A DNA stretch of 64,000 nt, taken from the NCBI GenBank assembly GCA_000170815.1, contig ABCO01000003.1, forward strand, positions 62,001 to 126,000. Reading direction: 5' to 3'. A program made the translations under genes and the position numbers. This DNA comes from an unidentified eubacterium SCB49 (GTDB lineage: Bacteria; Bacteroidota; Bacteroidia; Flavobacteriales; Flavobacteriaceae). The notes below the pieces were generated by a model. The model was given only the letters and a program-made list of their open reading frames with translations. It searched no databases and was not told where the DNA came from. Below, in pieces: positions 19,465 to 29,253 of this stretch (the first letter of the stretch is position 1; the number at the start of each line of letters is the position of its first letter).

Positions 19465-19545
19465 ATGATAAACAGAAAATCAAATACACTTATAAATCTA
19501 ATAATTATTGTCATTATTAGCATTATTACTTTATCCCAAAAGTGA
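19465..19545 (+). CDS. ilv leader peptide 2 (Ile-rich attenuator peptide)
   Basis: This 26-codon reading frame runs from ATG to TGA. Half its residues are branched-chain: nine Ile, three Leu and one Val, with the core INLIIIVIISIITL at residues 10-23. It starts 13 bases after the first terminator's T-run and is followed 28 bases later by a second terminator. Translation stalled at the last Ile codons (19522-19527) would expose 19541-19548, which can pair with the second terminator's left arm. It thus repeats the logic of leader 1. The Ile bias fits an operon that includes threonine dehydratase, the Ile-specific entry enzyme. Confidence 0.8.
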   Translation: MINRKSNTLINLIIIVIISIITLSQK

Positions 19546-19587
19546 GAAATTAACTGTATTAAATATTAGATACAATCCCTTCTCATT
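19541..19587 (+). promoter_or_regulatory. Possible antiterminator of attenuator 2
   Basis: AGTGAGAA (19541-19548) overlaps the TGA stop codon of leader 2 and can pair with TTCTCATT (19580-19587), the inner left arm and loop of terminator 2, over eight positions including one G-U. A ribosome at the stop codon would mask it. Read by eye; no energy computed. Confidence 0.55.
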
Positions 19588-19608
19588 AATTGAGAAGGGA
19601 TTTTTTTT
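19574..19608 (+). terminator. Attenuator terminator 2 of the ilv operon
   Basis: A 12-bp perfect stem, AATCCCTTCTCA (19574-19585) with TGAGAAGGGATT (19591-19602), has the loop TTAAT and eight T residues. It stands 23 bases before the ilvE start codon, so it must be read through for the operon to be expressed. Confidence 0.92.
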
Positions 19609-19631
19609 AAAATAATTAATGATAAAAATTC

Positions 19632-20498
19632 ATGTATTACAATAACGAAACACAAATATTTTTAGACGGAAAATGGTTAAAGGCCATAGACGGAAAGACC
19701 AATCTATACAGTCAAACCCTACATTATGGTTCTGGGGTGTTTGAAGGCATTAGATCGTACAAAACAGATGAAGGTACAAGTATTTTTAAGGCAAGAGAAC
19801 ATTATGAAAGATTGCATTATTCAGCAGAAAAAATGCATATCAAGCTCAATTATTCAGTGGATGAGTTAATAGCATTTACTTATGAGTTACTTAAAAAAAA
19901 CAACTTAGAAGACGCCTACATTAGACCGCTAGTGTATTTGGGACAGAATATGTCACTTCAACCTACAGAAGAAGTTCATGTAATGCTATGCGCATGGGAA
20001 TGGGGAAGATATTTAGGAGATGCACAACTCAACTTAATGACTTCTTCTTTTCAAAGACCAAATCCTAAATCTTGTTTTGTTCAAGCCAAAGTAAGTGGTC
20101 ATTATACCAATTCTATATTAGCCACTACAGAAGCCAAACAAAAAGGATTTGACGAAGCTCTTTTACTAGATATTAATGAAAATGTAGCAGAAGGCCCTGG
20201 AGCAAATTTCTTTTTTGAAAAAGACGGAAAACTATATACCTGCCCCCTTGGTAATATCCTAGCAGGAATAACACGACAAACCATTTTTGAACTTGCAGAA
20301 ACATTAGGATATGAGGTTGTCGAAAAATTTTTTAAAGTAGAAGAAGTTTATGACGCAGATGGTGCTTTTTATACCGGAACTGCTGCTGAAGTTGCTGCAA
20401 TTGGAAGCCTTGATAATCATAAGTTTAAACTGGACTGGGAAGATACAATAGGATATCAATTAGCTATTGCTTATCAAAAATGTGTTCACACAAAATAA
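19632..20498 (+). CDS. ilvE: Branched-chain amino acid aminotransferase
   Basis: This 288-residue fold-type IV PLP aminotransferase catalyses the last step of Ile, Val and Leu synthesis. The family start reads DGKWLKAIDGKTNLYSQTLHYGSGVFEGIR, and the PLP lysine is Lys153 in QAKVSGHYTNS. The later motif GFDEALLLDINENVAEGPGANFFF and the PLP-phosphate loop near GILAGITRQT are in place. It is the first structural gene of the operon, 23 bases after attenuator 2 and 23 bases before ilvD. The ilvE-first order means the transaminase is under the same Ile-sensing control as the rest of the pathway. Confidence 0.95.
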   Translation: MYYNNETQIFLDGKWLKAIDGKTNLYSQTLHYGSGVFEGIRSYKTDEGTSIFKAREHYERLHYSAEKMHIKLNYSVDELIAFTYELLKKNNLEDAYIRPLVYLGQNMSLQPTEEVHVMLCAWEWGRYLGDAQLNLMTSSFQRPNPKSCFVQAKVSGHYTNSILATTEAKQKGFDEALLLDINENVAEGPGANFFFEKDGKLYTCPLGNILAGITRQTIFELAETLGYEVVEKFFKVEEVYDADGAFYTGTAAEVAAIGSLDNHKFKLDWEDTIGYQLAIAYQKCVHTK

Positions 20499-20521
20499 AT
20501 AATAAGCTTTAAAAATAAAAA

Positions 20522-22198
20522 ATGGAATTAAATAAATATAGTAAACGCGTTACTCAAGACGATTCACAACCTGCAGCAAAAGCTATGCTTCATGCTATTG
20601 GTTTGAGTAAAGAAGACTTAGATAAACCATTTGTTGGTATTGCGAGTACAGGTTATGAAGGGAATCCTTGTAATATGCATTTAAACGATTTAGCGCTTGA
20701 AGTAAAAAAAGGTACAAAAAATAAAGATTTAGTAGGCCTAATTTACAATACCATTGGTGTGAGTGATGGTATTTCTATGGGAACACCTGGAATGAGATAT
20801 TCCCTACCCTCTAGAGATGTAATTGCAGATTCAATGGAAACGGTAGTAGAAGGAATGTCTTATGATGCACTTGTTACGGTAGTAGGTTGTGATAAAAATA
20901 TGCCTGGAGCTTTAATGGCTATGTTACGTACTAACCGACCTGGCGTTTTAGTTTATGGAGGCACCATTGCTTCTGGATGTCATAATGGTAAAAAATTAGA
21001 TGTCGTTTCTGCTTTTGAATCTTGGGGGCAAAAAGTTGCTGGAAAAATAGATGAAAAAGAATATCAAGATGTCATTGAAAAGGCATGTCCTGGTGCAGGT
21101 GCTTGTGGTGGTATGTATACCGCAAACACAATGGCATCTGCTATAGAGGCATTAGGAATGGCATTACCATATAACTCTTCTAACCCTGCTTTAGGAACAG
21201 AAAAAAAAGCAGAATGCATAAAAGCTGGCGAAGCTGTCCGTTTACTCCTTGAAAAAGACATTAAACCTAAAGATATTGTCACAAAAAAAGCATTAGAAAA
21301 TGCCATCAGGTTAGTAACAATAATGGGAGGATCTACAAATGCCGTGTTACATTTTTTAGCGATTGCTAGAACCACTGATGTTGAATTTACATTAGAGGAT
21401 TTCCAAAAAATATCTGATACCACTCCTTTTTTAGCAGATTTAAAACCTAGTGGTCAGTACTTAATGGAAGATGTCCATGCGGTTGGAGGAACACCTGCTG
21501 TTTTAAAATACTTATTAAAAAATGGCTTATTACATGGAGATTGTCTAACTGTAACAGGAAAAACATTGGCTGAAAACCTCCAAGATGTACCCGATTTATT
21601 AGAAAATCAAAAGGTTATAAAATCAATAAACAACCCTATTAAAGAGACAGGGCATTTAAGAATATTAAGAGGAAATTTATCACCAGAAGGTGCTGTTGCA
21701 AAAATTACAGGAAAAGAGGGCTTTAAATTTACAGGTACCGCAAAAGTTTTTGATTCTGAATATGACGCCAATGATGGCATTAGAGATGGTAAAGTACAAA
21801 AAGGCGATGTTGTAGTTATTAGATATGAAGGTCCTAAAGGTGGTCCCGGAATGCCAGAAATGCTAAAGCCTACAGCAGCAATTATAGGAGCTGGATTAGG
21901 TAATGATGTAGCTTTAATTACAGATGGAAGGTTTTCTGGTGGTACGCACGGTTTTGTAGTTGGTCATATTTCGCCAGAAGCACAAGTAGGCGGTCCTATT
22001 GCTTTTGTACAAAACGGAGATGAGATAACTATCGACGCCATTAAAAATACCATAGACTTTAATATTTCCGAAGAAGTTTTAGAAAAACGTAAAGCAGCCT
22101 GGAAACAACCCGATTTAAAGTATAAAAAAGGGGTTTTATATAAATATGCCAGAACTGTATCATGTGCATCTAAAGGTTGCGTAACAGATGAATTTTAA
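20522..22198 (+). CDS. ilvD: Dihydroxy-acid dehydratase
   Basis: This 558-residue iron-sulfur enzyme converts dihydroxy acids to the 2-oxo acids of the Val and Ile pathways. Cluster cysteines are visible at Cys50 (GNPCNMH), Cys123 (GCDKNMPG) and Cys195 ([12 protein letters not shown]). The C-terminal half contains [18 protein letters not shown], the active-site block of the IlvD/Edd family. Its length is normal. It lies between ilvE and ilvB in the operon, with the next gene starting seven bases after its stop. Confidence 0.97.
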   Translation: MELNKYSKRVTQDDSQPAAKAMLHAIGLSKEDLDKPFVGIASTGYEGNPCNMHLNDLALEVKKGTKNKDLVGLIYNTIGVSDGISMGTPGMRYSLPSRDVIADSMETVVEGMSYDALVTVVGCDKNMPGALMAMLRTNRPGVLVYGGTIASGCHNGKKLDVVSAFESWGQKVAGKIDEKEYQDVIEKACPGAGACGGMYTANTMASAIEALGMALPYNSSNPALGTEKKAECIKAGEAVRLLLEKDIKPKDIVTKKALENAIRLVTIMGGSTNAVLHFLAIARTTDVEFTLEDFQKISDTTPFLADLKPSGQYLMEDVHAVGGTPAVLKYLLKNGLLHGDCLTVTGKTLAENLQDVPDLLENQKVIKSINNPIKETGHLRILRGNLSPEGAVAKITGKEGFKFTGTAKVFDSEYDANDGIRDGKVQKGDVVVIRYEGPKGGPGMPEMLKPTAAIIGAGLGNDVALITDGRFSGGTHGFVVGHISPEAQVGGPIAFVQNGDEITIDAIKNTIDFNISEEVLEKRKAAWKQPDLKYKKGVLYKYARTVSCASKGCVTDEF

Positions 22199-22205
22199 TA
22201 AATAA

Positions 22206-23927
22206 ATGGACCAAACAGCAATACAAATGAAAACTGAACAACAAAAAATGAACGGCTCACAAGCTGTTGTACATTCATTAATAGCAGAAAACGTTGATTT
22301 GATTTTTGGATATCCCGGAGGTGCAATCATGCCTGTTTATGACGCACTTTATGATGTAGAAGATCAATTGAAACATATACTGACAAGACATGAACAAGGC
22401 GCTACACACGCTGCGCAAGGGTATGCAAGAGCTACAGGAAAAGTTGGAGTTTGCTTGGCCACATCTGGTCCCGGAGCTACAAATTTAATTACTGGTATTG
22501 CCGATGCACAAATAGACTCTACTCCCCTAGTTTGTATTACAGGACAAGTAGCAAGCCCATTATTGGGAACAGATGCATTTCAAGAAACCGATATAATTGG
22601 AATTTCTATGCCTGTTACCAAATGGAATTATCAAGTAACGCGTGCAGAAGAAATCCCGTTTGCCTTAGCAAAAGCATTTTTTATAGCTAAAAGCGGAAGA
22701 CCTGGTCCTGTTTTAATTGATATTACAAAAGATGCGCAATTTGAAATGCTAGATTTTAACTATAAACCTTTTAAGGGGATGAGAAGCTATGTGCCTACTC
22801 CTAAATTAGACCTTTCAAAAGTTAAAGAAGCCGCATCATTAATAAACTCTGCTAAAAAACCTTTTGTGTTGTTTGGGCAAGGTGTATTACTCGCAGAGGC
22901 AGAAAAAGAATTTAAATCTTTTATTGAAAAAGCGGGTTTACCAGCTGCATGGACCATTATGGGCTTATCTGCCTTAGATTCTGATCACTATTTAAACGTA
23001 GGAATGTTAGGAATGCACGGTAATTATGCGCCTAATAAACTAACCAATGAATGTGATGTGCTTATTGCTGTAGGAATGCGTTTTGATGATAGAGTTACTG
23101 GTGACTTAAAGCGTTATGCTAAACAAGCTAAAGTGATTCATTTAGAAATAGACCCTGCAGAAATTGATAAGAATGTAAAAACAGAGGTAGCGGTTATAGG
23201 AAATGCCAAAGAAAGTTTAAAAGAGTTAACAAAATTAATTACTGAAAACAAACATACAGAATGGCTCGAAAAATTTAGAACATTAGAAAAAGAAGAGTTT
23301 ACTGAAGTTATAAATAAAGAACTTAATCCAACTTCAGAGTTGATGTCAATGGGTGAAGTATTGAATAAAATAAACCAGTTTTCCGATCAGAAAAATATAA
23401 TTGTCACAGATGTAGGTCAACACCAAATGATTGCATGTAGATATGCGAAGTTTAAACATAGTCGCTCTTCAATAACTTCTGGAGGCTTAGGAACTATGGG
23501 CTTTTGTTTGCCTGCAGCAATTGGTGCAAAAATGGGTAAACCAGACCGTCAGGTTATTGGTATTATAGGCGATGGGGGTTTTCAAATGACCATACAAGAG
23601 TTAGGTACTATTTTTCAGTTTAAAACAGCTGTTAAGATTGTGGTTTTAAATAATGAATTTCTAGGAATGGTTAGACAATGGCAAGAGCTCTTCTTTGATA
23701 AAAGATATGCCGCTACGACCATGGTCAATCCAGATTTTCAAACCATTGTAAAAGGATATGGTATTAAAACCAATAAAGTAGAAAAAAGAGCATGTTTAGA
23801 TGATGCAATAAAAGACATGTTGGCATATGAGGGTTCTTACTTTTTAGAAGTATTAGTAGGAAAAGAAAATAATGTCTTTCCAATGATCACAACAGGTGCG
23901 TCCGTTTCAGATATTAGATTAAAATAA
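22206..23927 (+). CDS. ilvB: Acetolactate synthase, large (catalytic) subunit
   Basis: This 573-residue thiamine-diphosphate enzyme condenses pyruvate with pyruvate or 2-oxobutanoate. The N-terminal cofactor domain has DLIFGYPGGAIMPVYDAL and the catalytic glutamate in TRHEQGATHAAQGYA. The middle domain binds FAD. The C-terminal domain carries the metal-thiamine motif IGDGGFQMTIQELGT...NNEFLGMVRQWQ. The start ATG at 22206 is followed by another in-frame ATG at residue 8; either may be used. It precedes the regulatory subunit gene by five bases, as usual. Confidence 0.96.
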   Translation: MDQTAIQMKTEQQKMNGSQAVVHSLIAENVDLIFGYPGGAIMPVYDALYDVEDQLKHILTRHEQGATHAAQGYARATGKVGVCLATSGPGATNLITGIADAQIDSTPLVCITGQVASPLLGTDAFQETDIIGISMPVTKWNYQVTRAEEIPFALAKAFFIAKSGRPGPVLIDITKDAQFEMLDFNYKPFKGMRSYVPTPKLDLSKVKEAASLINSAKKPFVLFGQGVLLAEAEKEFKSFIEKAGLPAAWTIMGLSALDSDHYLNVGMLGMHGNYAPNKLTNECDVLIAVGMRFDDRVTGDLKRYAKQAKVIHLEIDPAEIDKNVKTEVAVIGNAKESLKELTKLITENKHTEWLEKFRTLEKEEFTEVINKELNPTSELMSMGEVLNKINQFSDQKNIIVTDVGQHQMIACRYAKFKHSRSSITSGGLGTMGFCLPAAIGAKMGKPDRQVIGIIGDGGFQMTIQELGTIFQFKTAVKIVVLNNEFLGMVRQWQELFFDKRYAATTMVNPDFQTIVKGYGIKTNKVEKRACLDDAIKDMLAYEGSYFLEVLVGKENNVFPMITTGASVSDIRLK

Positions 23928-23932
23928 AAATT

Positions 23933-24469
23933 ATGGAAAAGCAAAGGTTTACAATATCAATATTTACAGAAAATGTAGTTGGAATACTACACAGAGTTTC
24001 TATTATTTTTAGTAGAAGAAAAATAAATGTACAGAGCATTGCTGCCTCTGAAAGTGAAATTAAAGGAATTTACAGATATACCGTTGTAATTATCGAGACC
24101 AAAGATCAGGTAAAAAAAGTGGTGGGTCAGTTAGAAAAACAAGTAGAAGTTGTAAAAGCCGTTTTTCATACAGACGAAGAAGTTGTACACCAAGAGATAG
24201 CACTTTACAAAGTTAAAACAGGCGTATTAGCTTCTGGTGGAAGCGCAGAAAAAATTGTACGCGCACACAACGCAAGAGTATTATCAGTAGAAACCAATTT
24301 TACGGTTTTAGAAAAAACAGGACATAAAGAAGAAACACAACAATTATTTGATGACTTAGAACCTTTTGGTATTTTAGAATTTGTGCGCTCTGGTAGAGTG
24401 GCTATCACTAAACCTATGAGAACACTATCGTCTATCGTCGAAGAATTAGAACAATTAATAAAAAATTAA
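23933..24469 (+). CDS. ilvN: Acetolactate synthase, small (regulatory) subunit
   Basis: This 178-residue regulatory subunit has an N-terminal ACT domain ([33 protein letters not shown]) and the family's C-terminal domain ([32 protein letters not shown]). ACT domains bind valine in this family and give feedback inhibition of IlvB. It sits five bases after ilvB and five before ilvC. Confidence 0.94.
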   Translation: MEKQRFTISIFTENVVGILHRVSIIFSRRKINVQSIAASESEIKGIYRYTVVIIETKDQVKKVVGQLEKQVEVVKAVFHTDEEVVHQEIALYKVKTGVLASGGSAEKIVRAHNARVLSVETNFTVLEKTGHKEETQQLFDDLEPFGILEFVRSGRVAITKPMRTLSSIVEELEQLIKN

Positions 24470-24474
24470 AAAGC

Positions 24475-25944
24475 ATGGAAAATTACTTTAATACTCTTTC
24501 ATTAAGAGAACAACTATCACAATTAGGAAAATGTGATCTTATGGATAAGGCAGCATTTAACAATGGCGTAAAACCATTATTGGATAAAAAGATTGTGATT
24601 ATTGGCTGTGGTGCACAAGGCTTAAACCAAGGATTAAATATGAAAGATTCTGGCTTAGATGTTTCTTTTACTTTGAGAGAAAGTGCAATAAGCGAACAAA
24701 GAGCTTCTTATAAAAATGCTTTAGAAAATGATTTTAAAGTTGGCACTTATAAAGAGATGATTCCAACAGCAGATCTAGTAATTAACCTTACACCAGATAA
24801 ACAACATACAGATGTGGTAAGTAAAGTGATGCCATTAATGAAAAAAGGAGCTACTTTATCATATTCACACGGGTTCAATATTGTAGAAGAAGGAATAACT
24901 ATTAGAGAAGATCTAACCGTTATTATGATGGCTCCAAAATCGCCAGGTTCTGAAGTAAGAGAAGAATTTAAAAGAGGCTTTGGAGTACCTACCCTAATTG
25001 CAGTACACCCAGAAAATGATCCAAAAGGTAAAGGATTAAAATTAGCAAAAGCCTATGCTGTTGCCACTGGTGGTGATAAAGCGGGTGTATTACATTCGTC
25101 ATTTGTGGCCGAAGTAAAATCAGATTTAATGGGCGAACAAACTATTCTTTGTGGTGTATTACAATCGGCTTCTATTTTATGTTTTGATAAAATGCTAGAA
25201 AAAGGTCTTGATAAAAATTATGCAGCAAAATTAATTCAATACGGTTGGGAAACATTAACAGAAGCTTTAAAACAAGGAGGTTTAACAAATATGATGGATA
25301 GACTTTCTAATCCTGCAAAAATTAAAGCTTACGAACTTGCGGAAGAGTTGAAAACCACGATGAAACCATTATTTCAGAAACATATGGATGATATAATGTC
25401 TGGTGAGTTTTCTAAAGGAATGATGAAAGATTGGGGAAATAATGATAACGATTTATTGAAATGGCGTAAAGAAACAGCTGACACAAATTTTGAAAAAACA
25501 AAAGTTACAGAAGAATTTATTAGCGAACAGGAATACTTTGATCACGGTACTTTATTAGCGGCATTTTTAAAAGCTGGTGTAGAATTAGCTTATGAAACAA
25601 TGACCCAAACCGGGATTAAAGCAGAATCAGCTTATTATGAATCACTTCACGAAGCACCTTTAATTGCTAATACGATAGCTAGAAAAAAACTCTATGAAAT
25701 GAACAGAGTGATTTCAGACACAGCAGAATATGGTTGTTACTTGTTTGATCACGCTTGCAAGCCTTTATTAAAAGATTTTATGAGTACTGTAGAGTTAACG
25801 CTTATTGGAAAGCCATTTTCAGCAAACAATCAAGTAGATAACAAAAAATTAATAGCCGTAAATAAAGCAGTAAGAAATCACTCAATTGAAAAAATAGGTG
25901 AACAACTACGAACCTCTATGACCGCAATGAAAAATTTAAATTAA
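24475..25944 (+). CDS. ilvC: Ketol-acid reductoisomerase (class II, long form)
   Basis: This 489-residue NADPH enzyme isomerises and reduces acetolactate and acetohydroxybutyrate. The Rossmann motif is [25 protein letters not shown], followed by [14 protein letters not shown], the NADPH-specificity loop. The length and duplicated C-terminal knotted domain mark it as class II, like E. coli IlvC, rather than the 330-residue class I. The stop codon shares one base with the ilvA start (TAATG), so the two are coupled. Confidence 0.96.
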   Translation: MENYFNTLSLREQLSQLGKCDLMDKAAFNNGVKPLLDKKIVIIGCGAQGLNQGLNMKDSGLDVSFTLRESAISEQRASYKNALENDFKVGTYKEMIPTADLVINLTPDKQHTDVVSKVMPLMKKGATLSYSHGFNIVEEGITIREDLTVIMMAPKSPGSEVREEFKRGFGVPTLIAVHPENDPKGKGLKLAKAYAVATGGDKAGVLHSSFVAEVKSDLMGEQTILCGVLQSASILCFDKMLEKGLDKNYAAKLIQYGWETLTEALKQGGLTNMMDRLSNPAKIKAYELAEELKTTMKPLFQKHMDDIMSGEFSKGMMKDWGNNDNDLLKWRKETADTNFEKTKVTEEFISEQEYFDHGTLLAAFLKAGVELAYETMTQTGIKAESAYYESLHEAPLIANTIARKKLYEMNRVISDTAEYGCYLFDHACKPLLKDFMSTVELTLIGKPFSANNQVDNKKLIAVNKAVRNHSIEKIGEQLRTSMTAMKNLN

Positions 25945-27203
25945 TGATTGAGATAAAACCATACGTGAGTTTGCAAAATGTAAAACAAGCGGCATCAATT
26001 TTAAATGAAGTTGTTTTAAAATCACCTTTACAAAAAAATCAAATTTTATCAGAAAAATTTGAAGCAGATATTGTGTTTAAGCGTGAAGATTTACAAGAAG
26101 TTAGGTCTTATAAAATTAGAGGTGCTTATCATAAAATATCATCATTAAGCCCTGAAGAATTAGAGCGTGGGGTGGTTTGTGCTAGTGCCGGAAATCATGC
26201 GCAAGGTGTTGCTTACTCATGTAAACTTAAAAAGATAAAAGGGGTAATCTTTATGCCTACCCCCTCACCCAATCAAAAAATTGAGCAGGTTAAAATGTTT
26301 GGTGGCGACTATATTGATCTAATCTTAACAGGAGATACATTTGATGATTCTTATGAGGCGGCAGTTAAGTATTGTACAAAAAACAAAATGGCTTTTGTAC
26401 ATCCTTTTCAAGATATTAAAACCATAGAAGGACAAGCAACCATTGGTTTAGAGATGGTTGCTCAAAGTAAAAAACCTATAGATTATTTGTTTTTACCTGT
26501 TGGTGGTGGTGGTCTTGCCGCTGGTGTTTCAAGTATCATTAAAGAAATATCTCCTAATACTAAAATTATAGGTGTAGAACCAGAGGGGGCGCCATCTATG
26601 TCAATTTCTATAAAAAATGGAATAAACACAAAGCTTGAGCAGATAGATAAGTTTATTGATGGTGCAGCAGTACAAAAAGTAGGTGATTTAAATTTTGAAA
26701 TTTGCAAAGAAAATCTAGATCAAATGGTAACAGTTCATGAGGGTAAGGTCTGTCAAACTATTTTAGATTTATACAATAAAAATGCTATTGTGGTTGAGCC
26801 CGCTGGAGCACTAACTACCGCAGCTTTAGATCAATTTTCTGAAGAAATAAAAGGTAAACATGTAGTTTGTTTAGTGAGTGGTTCAAATAATGATATTACT
26901 AGAACTTCAGAAATTAAAGAACGTGCCCTACTCTATTCTGGTCATAAACATTATTTTATTGTCAAATTTCCTCAAAGAGCAGGTGCTTTACGAGAGTTTT
27001 TAAATGAAATATTAGGTCCTAATGACGATATCACACATTTTGAATATTCAAAAAAACACAACAGACATTCTGGACCTGCCACTGTAGGCTTAGAATTACA
27101 TGATCCTAAAGATCTAGATACACTAATTGTAAAAATGAAAAAAAAGAACTTTTATGGTGAGTACTTAAATGATAAGCCGGACTTATTTCAAGTTTTAATT
27201 TAA
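25944..27203 (+). CDS. ilvA: Threonine dehydratase, biosynthetic (threonine ammonia-lyase)
   Basis: This 419-residue PLP enzyme deaminates threonine to 2-oxobutanoate, the committed step to isoleucine. The PLP lysine is Lys57 in RSYKIRGAYHK, the phosphate-binding loop is PVGGGGLAAG, and a C-terminal ACT-like segment (ALREFLNEILGPNDDITHFEYS) gives room for Ile feedback. It is the shorter, single-ACT form. As the last gene of the operon it explains why the leader peptides are biased to Ile rather than Leu. No clear terminator follows before the gene at 27308. Confidence 0.95.
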   Translation: MIEIKPYVSLQNVKQAASILNEVVLKSPLQKNQILSEKFEADIVFKREDLQEVRSYKIRGAYHKISSLSPEELERGVVCASAGNHAQGVAYSCKLKKIKGVIFMPTPSPNQKIEQVKMFGGDYIDLILTGDTFDDSYEAAVKYCTKNKMAFVHPFQDIKTIEGQATIGLEMVAQSKKPIDYLFLPVGGGGLAAGVSSIIKEISPNTKIIGVEPEGAPSMSISIKNGINTKLEQIDKFIDGAAVQKVGDLNFEICKENLDQMVTVHEGKVCQTILDLYNKNAIVVEPAGALTTAALDQFSEEIKGKHVVCLVSGSNNDITRTSEIKERALLYSGHKHYFIVKFPQRAGALREFLNEILGPNDDITHFEYSKKHNRHSGPATVGLELHDPKDLDTLIVKMKKKNFYGEYLNDKPDLFQVLI

Positions 27204-27307
27204 ATTTTTTATTAAGAATTTAGATTGTTGACATTCTGTAAATAACTTCATTAGCAATAATTAAGTCTAAAATAGAGATTAAAGTATCTTTAAAAAAAAC
27301 CTAAATT

Positions 27308-27715
27308 ATGGATACAAGAGATTTATCATTAATTAAGCTTAGACCAGAACTTCCTAATGTGAAATTGGATGGTTTTATGTCTACAGAAGAGTCATTTCAG
27401 AATAAAACCTTACGGCCAGTGATAAAATTACAGAATGACATTTTGGTTGCAGTTTTTAAAAACTATATAAGAAAACACAAAAATATTTTTAATACCTATA
27501 CTCCAGATCAGCGTCTAGAATATATTGATACCGTAACAAAGAAAGATATTAAGTTTAGAAATTCTTTAAAAGGAATAATCATTGGACATTTTACATTAGA
27601 AGAATATGCTGTTTATATTCAGAATTCTTCTGCTCTTAATAAGAGAATGATGAATATTGTTAAGGAAAGACTTAAAAGTAATCTTTTAGAATTTGAAATT
27701 ATAGAAAGTCAATAG
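27308..27715 (+). CDS. Conserved flavobacterial protein of unknown function
   Basis: This is a 135-residue cytoplasmic, mostly helical protein, with segments SFQNKTLRPVIKLQNDILVAVFKNYIRK and EYIDTVTKKDIKFRNSLKGIIIGHFTLEEY. Homologs are common in Flavobacteriaceae; some carry the name glyoxalase, but I see no glyoxalase (VOC) metal or fold signature, so that name should not be passed on. It lies 104 bases after ilvA with no terminator between, so read-through from the ilv operon is possible. Confidence 0.7.
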   Translation: MDTRDLSLIKLRPELPNVKLDGFMSTEESFQNKTLRPVIKLQNDILVAVFKNYIRKHKNIFNTYTPDQRLEYIDTVTKKDIKFRNSLKGIIIGHFTLEEYAVYIQNSSALNKRMMNIVKERLKSNLLEFEIIESQ

Positions 27716-27816
27716 ACTATCAACTAATCAAGCTTATATTATAGTAGTTTGTCGAAAACTAAACTAGACCATTTCTAAAGTAGGATTTAACAATATTTTA
27801 TAGATGTTTTTTTTTT

Positions 27817-27844
27817 TTGGTATCAATTAGAAGTGTTAATTTTG
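27817..27844 (+). promoter_or_regulatory. Promoter of the OmpA/OprF-like gene
   Basis: TTG (27817-27819) and TAATTTTG (27837-27844) are separated by 17 bases and match the Bacteroidota consensus exactly at -7. The ATG follows 24 bases later. The TTG is the end of a 12-base T tract. Confidence 0.6.
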
Positions 27845-27868
27845 CTAGAAATCTAAACGTTATTTATA

Positions 27869-29167
27869 ATGAAAAAAGTATTATTTATTTTATCCCTGGT
27901 TGCATCAACAAGTGCAATTTATGCCCAAGAAGAAGAGGCAACAGAATTTGACAAATGGTCGATTGAATTATCTGCTGGTGTAAACAAACCTACAAGAACA
28001 TTTACTCCTGGTTATTTTGTAAATACACCTAGTGTTGGTCAAGGTGCTTTAGGAGTTAGATATATGTTTAACAATAAGTTTGGTTTAAAGCTAGAAGGTG
28101 GTTACTCAAACATTGAAGGTGACGAAGAATCTTATGAGTTTACTACAACTAATTACAGAGGGTCTTTACAAGGTGTAATTAATCTAGGTAATGTTTTAGA
28201 TTTTAACAAATGGACTAATACTTTTGGATTACTTGTTCACGCAGGTGGAGGTTATTCAATGAATGTTTATGATGAAGATATTGTTGGAACTGATTTTGAC
28301 AATGACAACATGCTTCATATAATGGGAGGTATTACTCCACAAGTAAGATTAAGTAATAGTATAGCTCTTACTGCAGATGTTACTGCTATGGGTAATATTA
28401 GACAAAGAATGACTTGGGATGGTGCAAGTTTAAACTCTTCTAATGGAGTAAGCAACGAAAACAGAGGAGTTGATGCTTTTATTGTTAACGCATCTCTTGG
28501 TCTTACATTTTACTTAGGTAGTAATGAAAAGCACGCTGACTGGGTTGCTGATGATACTGTATTGAAAGATAAAGTAATGGAACTTGAAGAAAGATTAGCT
28601 AAAATTGAATCTGATCTTATTGATTCTGATCAAGATGGTGTTGCTGATTATTTAGATAGAGAGCCAAATACGGTATCTGGTGTATCTGTTAATACTAAAG
28701 GTGTTGCAGTAGACAAAAACAAAAACGGAATTCCTGATGAAATTGAAGGTTCATTAGAAGCACGTTACTTAAATAAAGATGATTACAAGCCAAGTCCAAA
28801 CACTGTTACAAATGGTAGTGTAATTAAAGATTTATTAGAAAAAGGATATGTAAATGTATACTTTAAGACTAATAGCTCAACTCCAGAGAAATATTCTTTA
28901 GAGGCTGTTAATTACCTTAAAACTTACTTAATCCAAAATCCTTCTGCATCTGCTCAATTAATTGGTTATGCTGATGAAATTGGAAATGAAGCTTATAACG
29001 CTCAACTTTCTGAAAAAAGAGCTAAAAGAGTATACGATATCTTAGTAGCATCTGGAATAGACGCAAACAGACTTTCTCATACTGGAAATGGAGAAGACAC
29101 AAGTGTTGATAAAAATTCTTCTGAAGCAAGACAACTTGTAAGAAGAGTAACTTTCAAATTAAATTAA
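27869..29167 (+). CDS. OmpA/OprF-like outer-membrane protein with calcium-binding type repeats
   Basis: This 432-residue outer-membrane protein has a signal peptide (residues 1-19, cleavage after YAQ). An eight-strand-type beta-barrel follows to about residue 225, then a short coiled coil (KDKVMELEERLAKIESDL). Next come thrombospondin-type-3-like acidic repeats (DSDQDGVADYLDREP, DKNKNGIPDEIE) and a C-terminal OmpA peptidoglycan-binding domain (AQLIGYADEIGNEAYNAQLSEKRAKRV). The strong promoter and terminator fit an abundant structural protein. It should anchor the outer membrane to peptidoglycan. Confidence 0.9.
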   Translation: MKKVLFILSLVASTSAIYAQEEEATEFDKWSIELSAGVNKPTRTFTPGYFVNTPSVGQGALGVRYMFNNKFGLKLEGGYSNIEGDEESYEFTTTNYRGSLQGVINLGNVLDFNKWTNTFGLLVHAGGGYSMNVYDEDIVGTDFDNDNMLHIMGGITPQVRLSNSIALTADVTAMGNIRQRMTWDGASLNSSNGVSNENRGVDAFIVNASLGLTFYLGSNEKHADWVADDTVLKDKVMELEERLAKIESDLIDSDQDGVADYLDREPNTVSGVSVNTKGVAVDKNKNGIPDEIEGSLEARYLNKDDYKPSPNTVTNGSVIKDLLEKGYVNVYFKTNSSTPEKYSLEAVNYLKTYLIQNPSASAQLIGYADEIGNEAYNAQLSEKRAKRVYDILVASGIDANRLSHTGNGEDTSVDKNSSEARQLVRRVTFKLN

Positions 29168-29204
29168 TCTATCATATATAGAATACATTTAATCATAAAT
29201 TTAA

Positions 29205-29235
29205 AAAGCCATCTAAATCTTTAGATGGCTTTTTT
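29205..29235. terminator. Bidirectional intrinsic terminator
   Basis: Stem AAGCCATCTAA (29206-29216) pairs with TTAGATGGCTT (29221-29231) over a 4-base loop, with A residues on the left and T residues on the right. It serves the OmpA-like gene and the convergent DUF2461 gene. Confidence 0.88.
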
Positions 29236-29253
29236 ATACAATATAATTATGGG

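Noticed and set aside
27308..27715. Naming the gene glyoxalase
   Set aside because: No VOC-superfamily metal ligands or repeat are visible; the label appears to be inherited from other annotations.
27807..27818. Twelve-base T tract as a possible terminator
   Set aside because: There is no hairpin before it; it is better explained as the upstream part of the OmpA-like gene's promoter.
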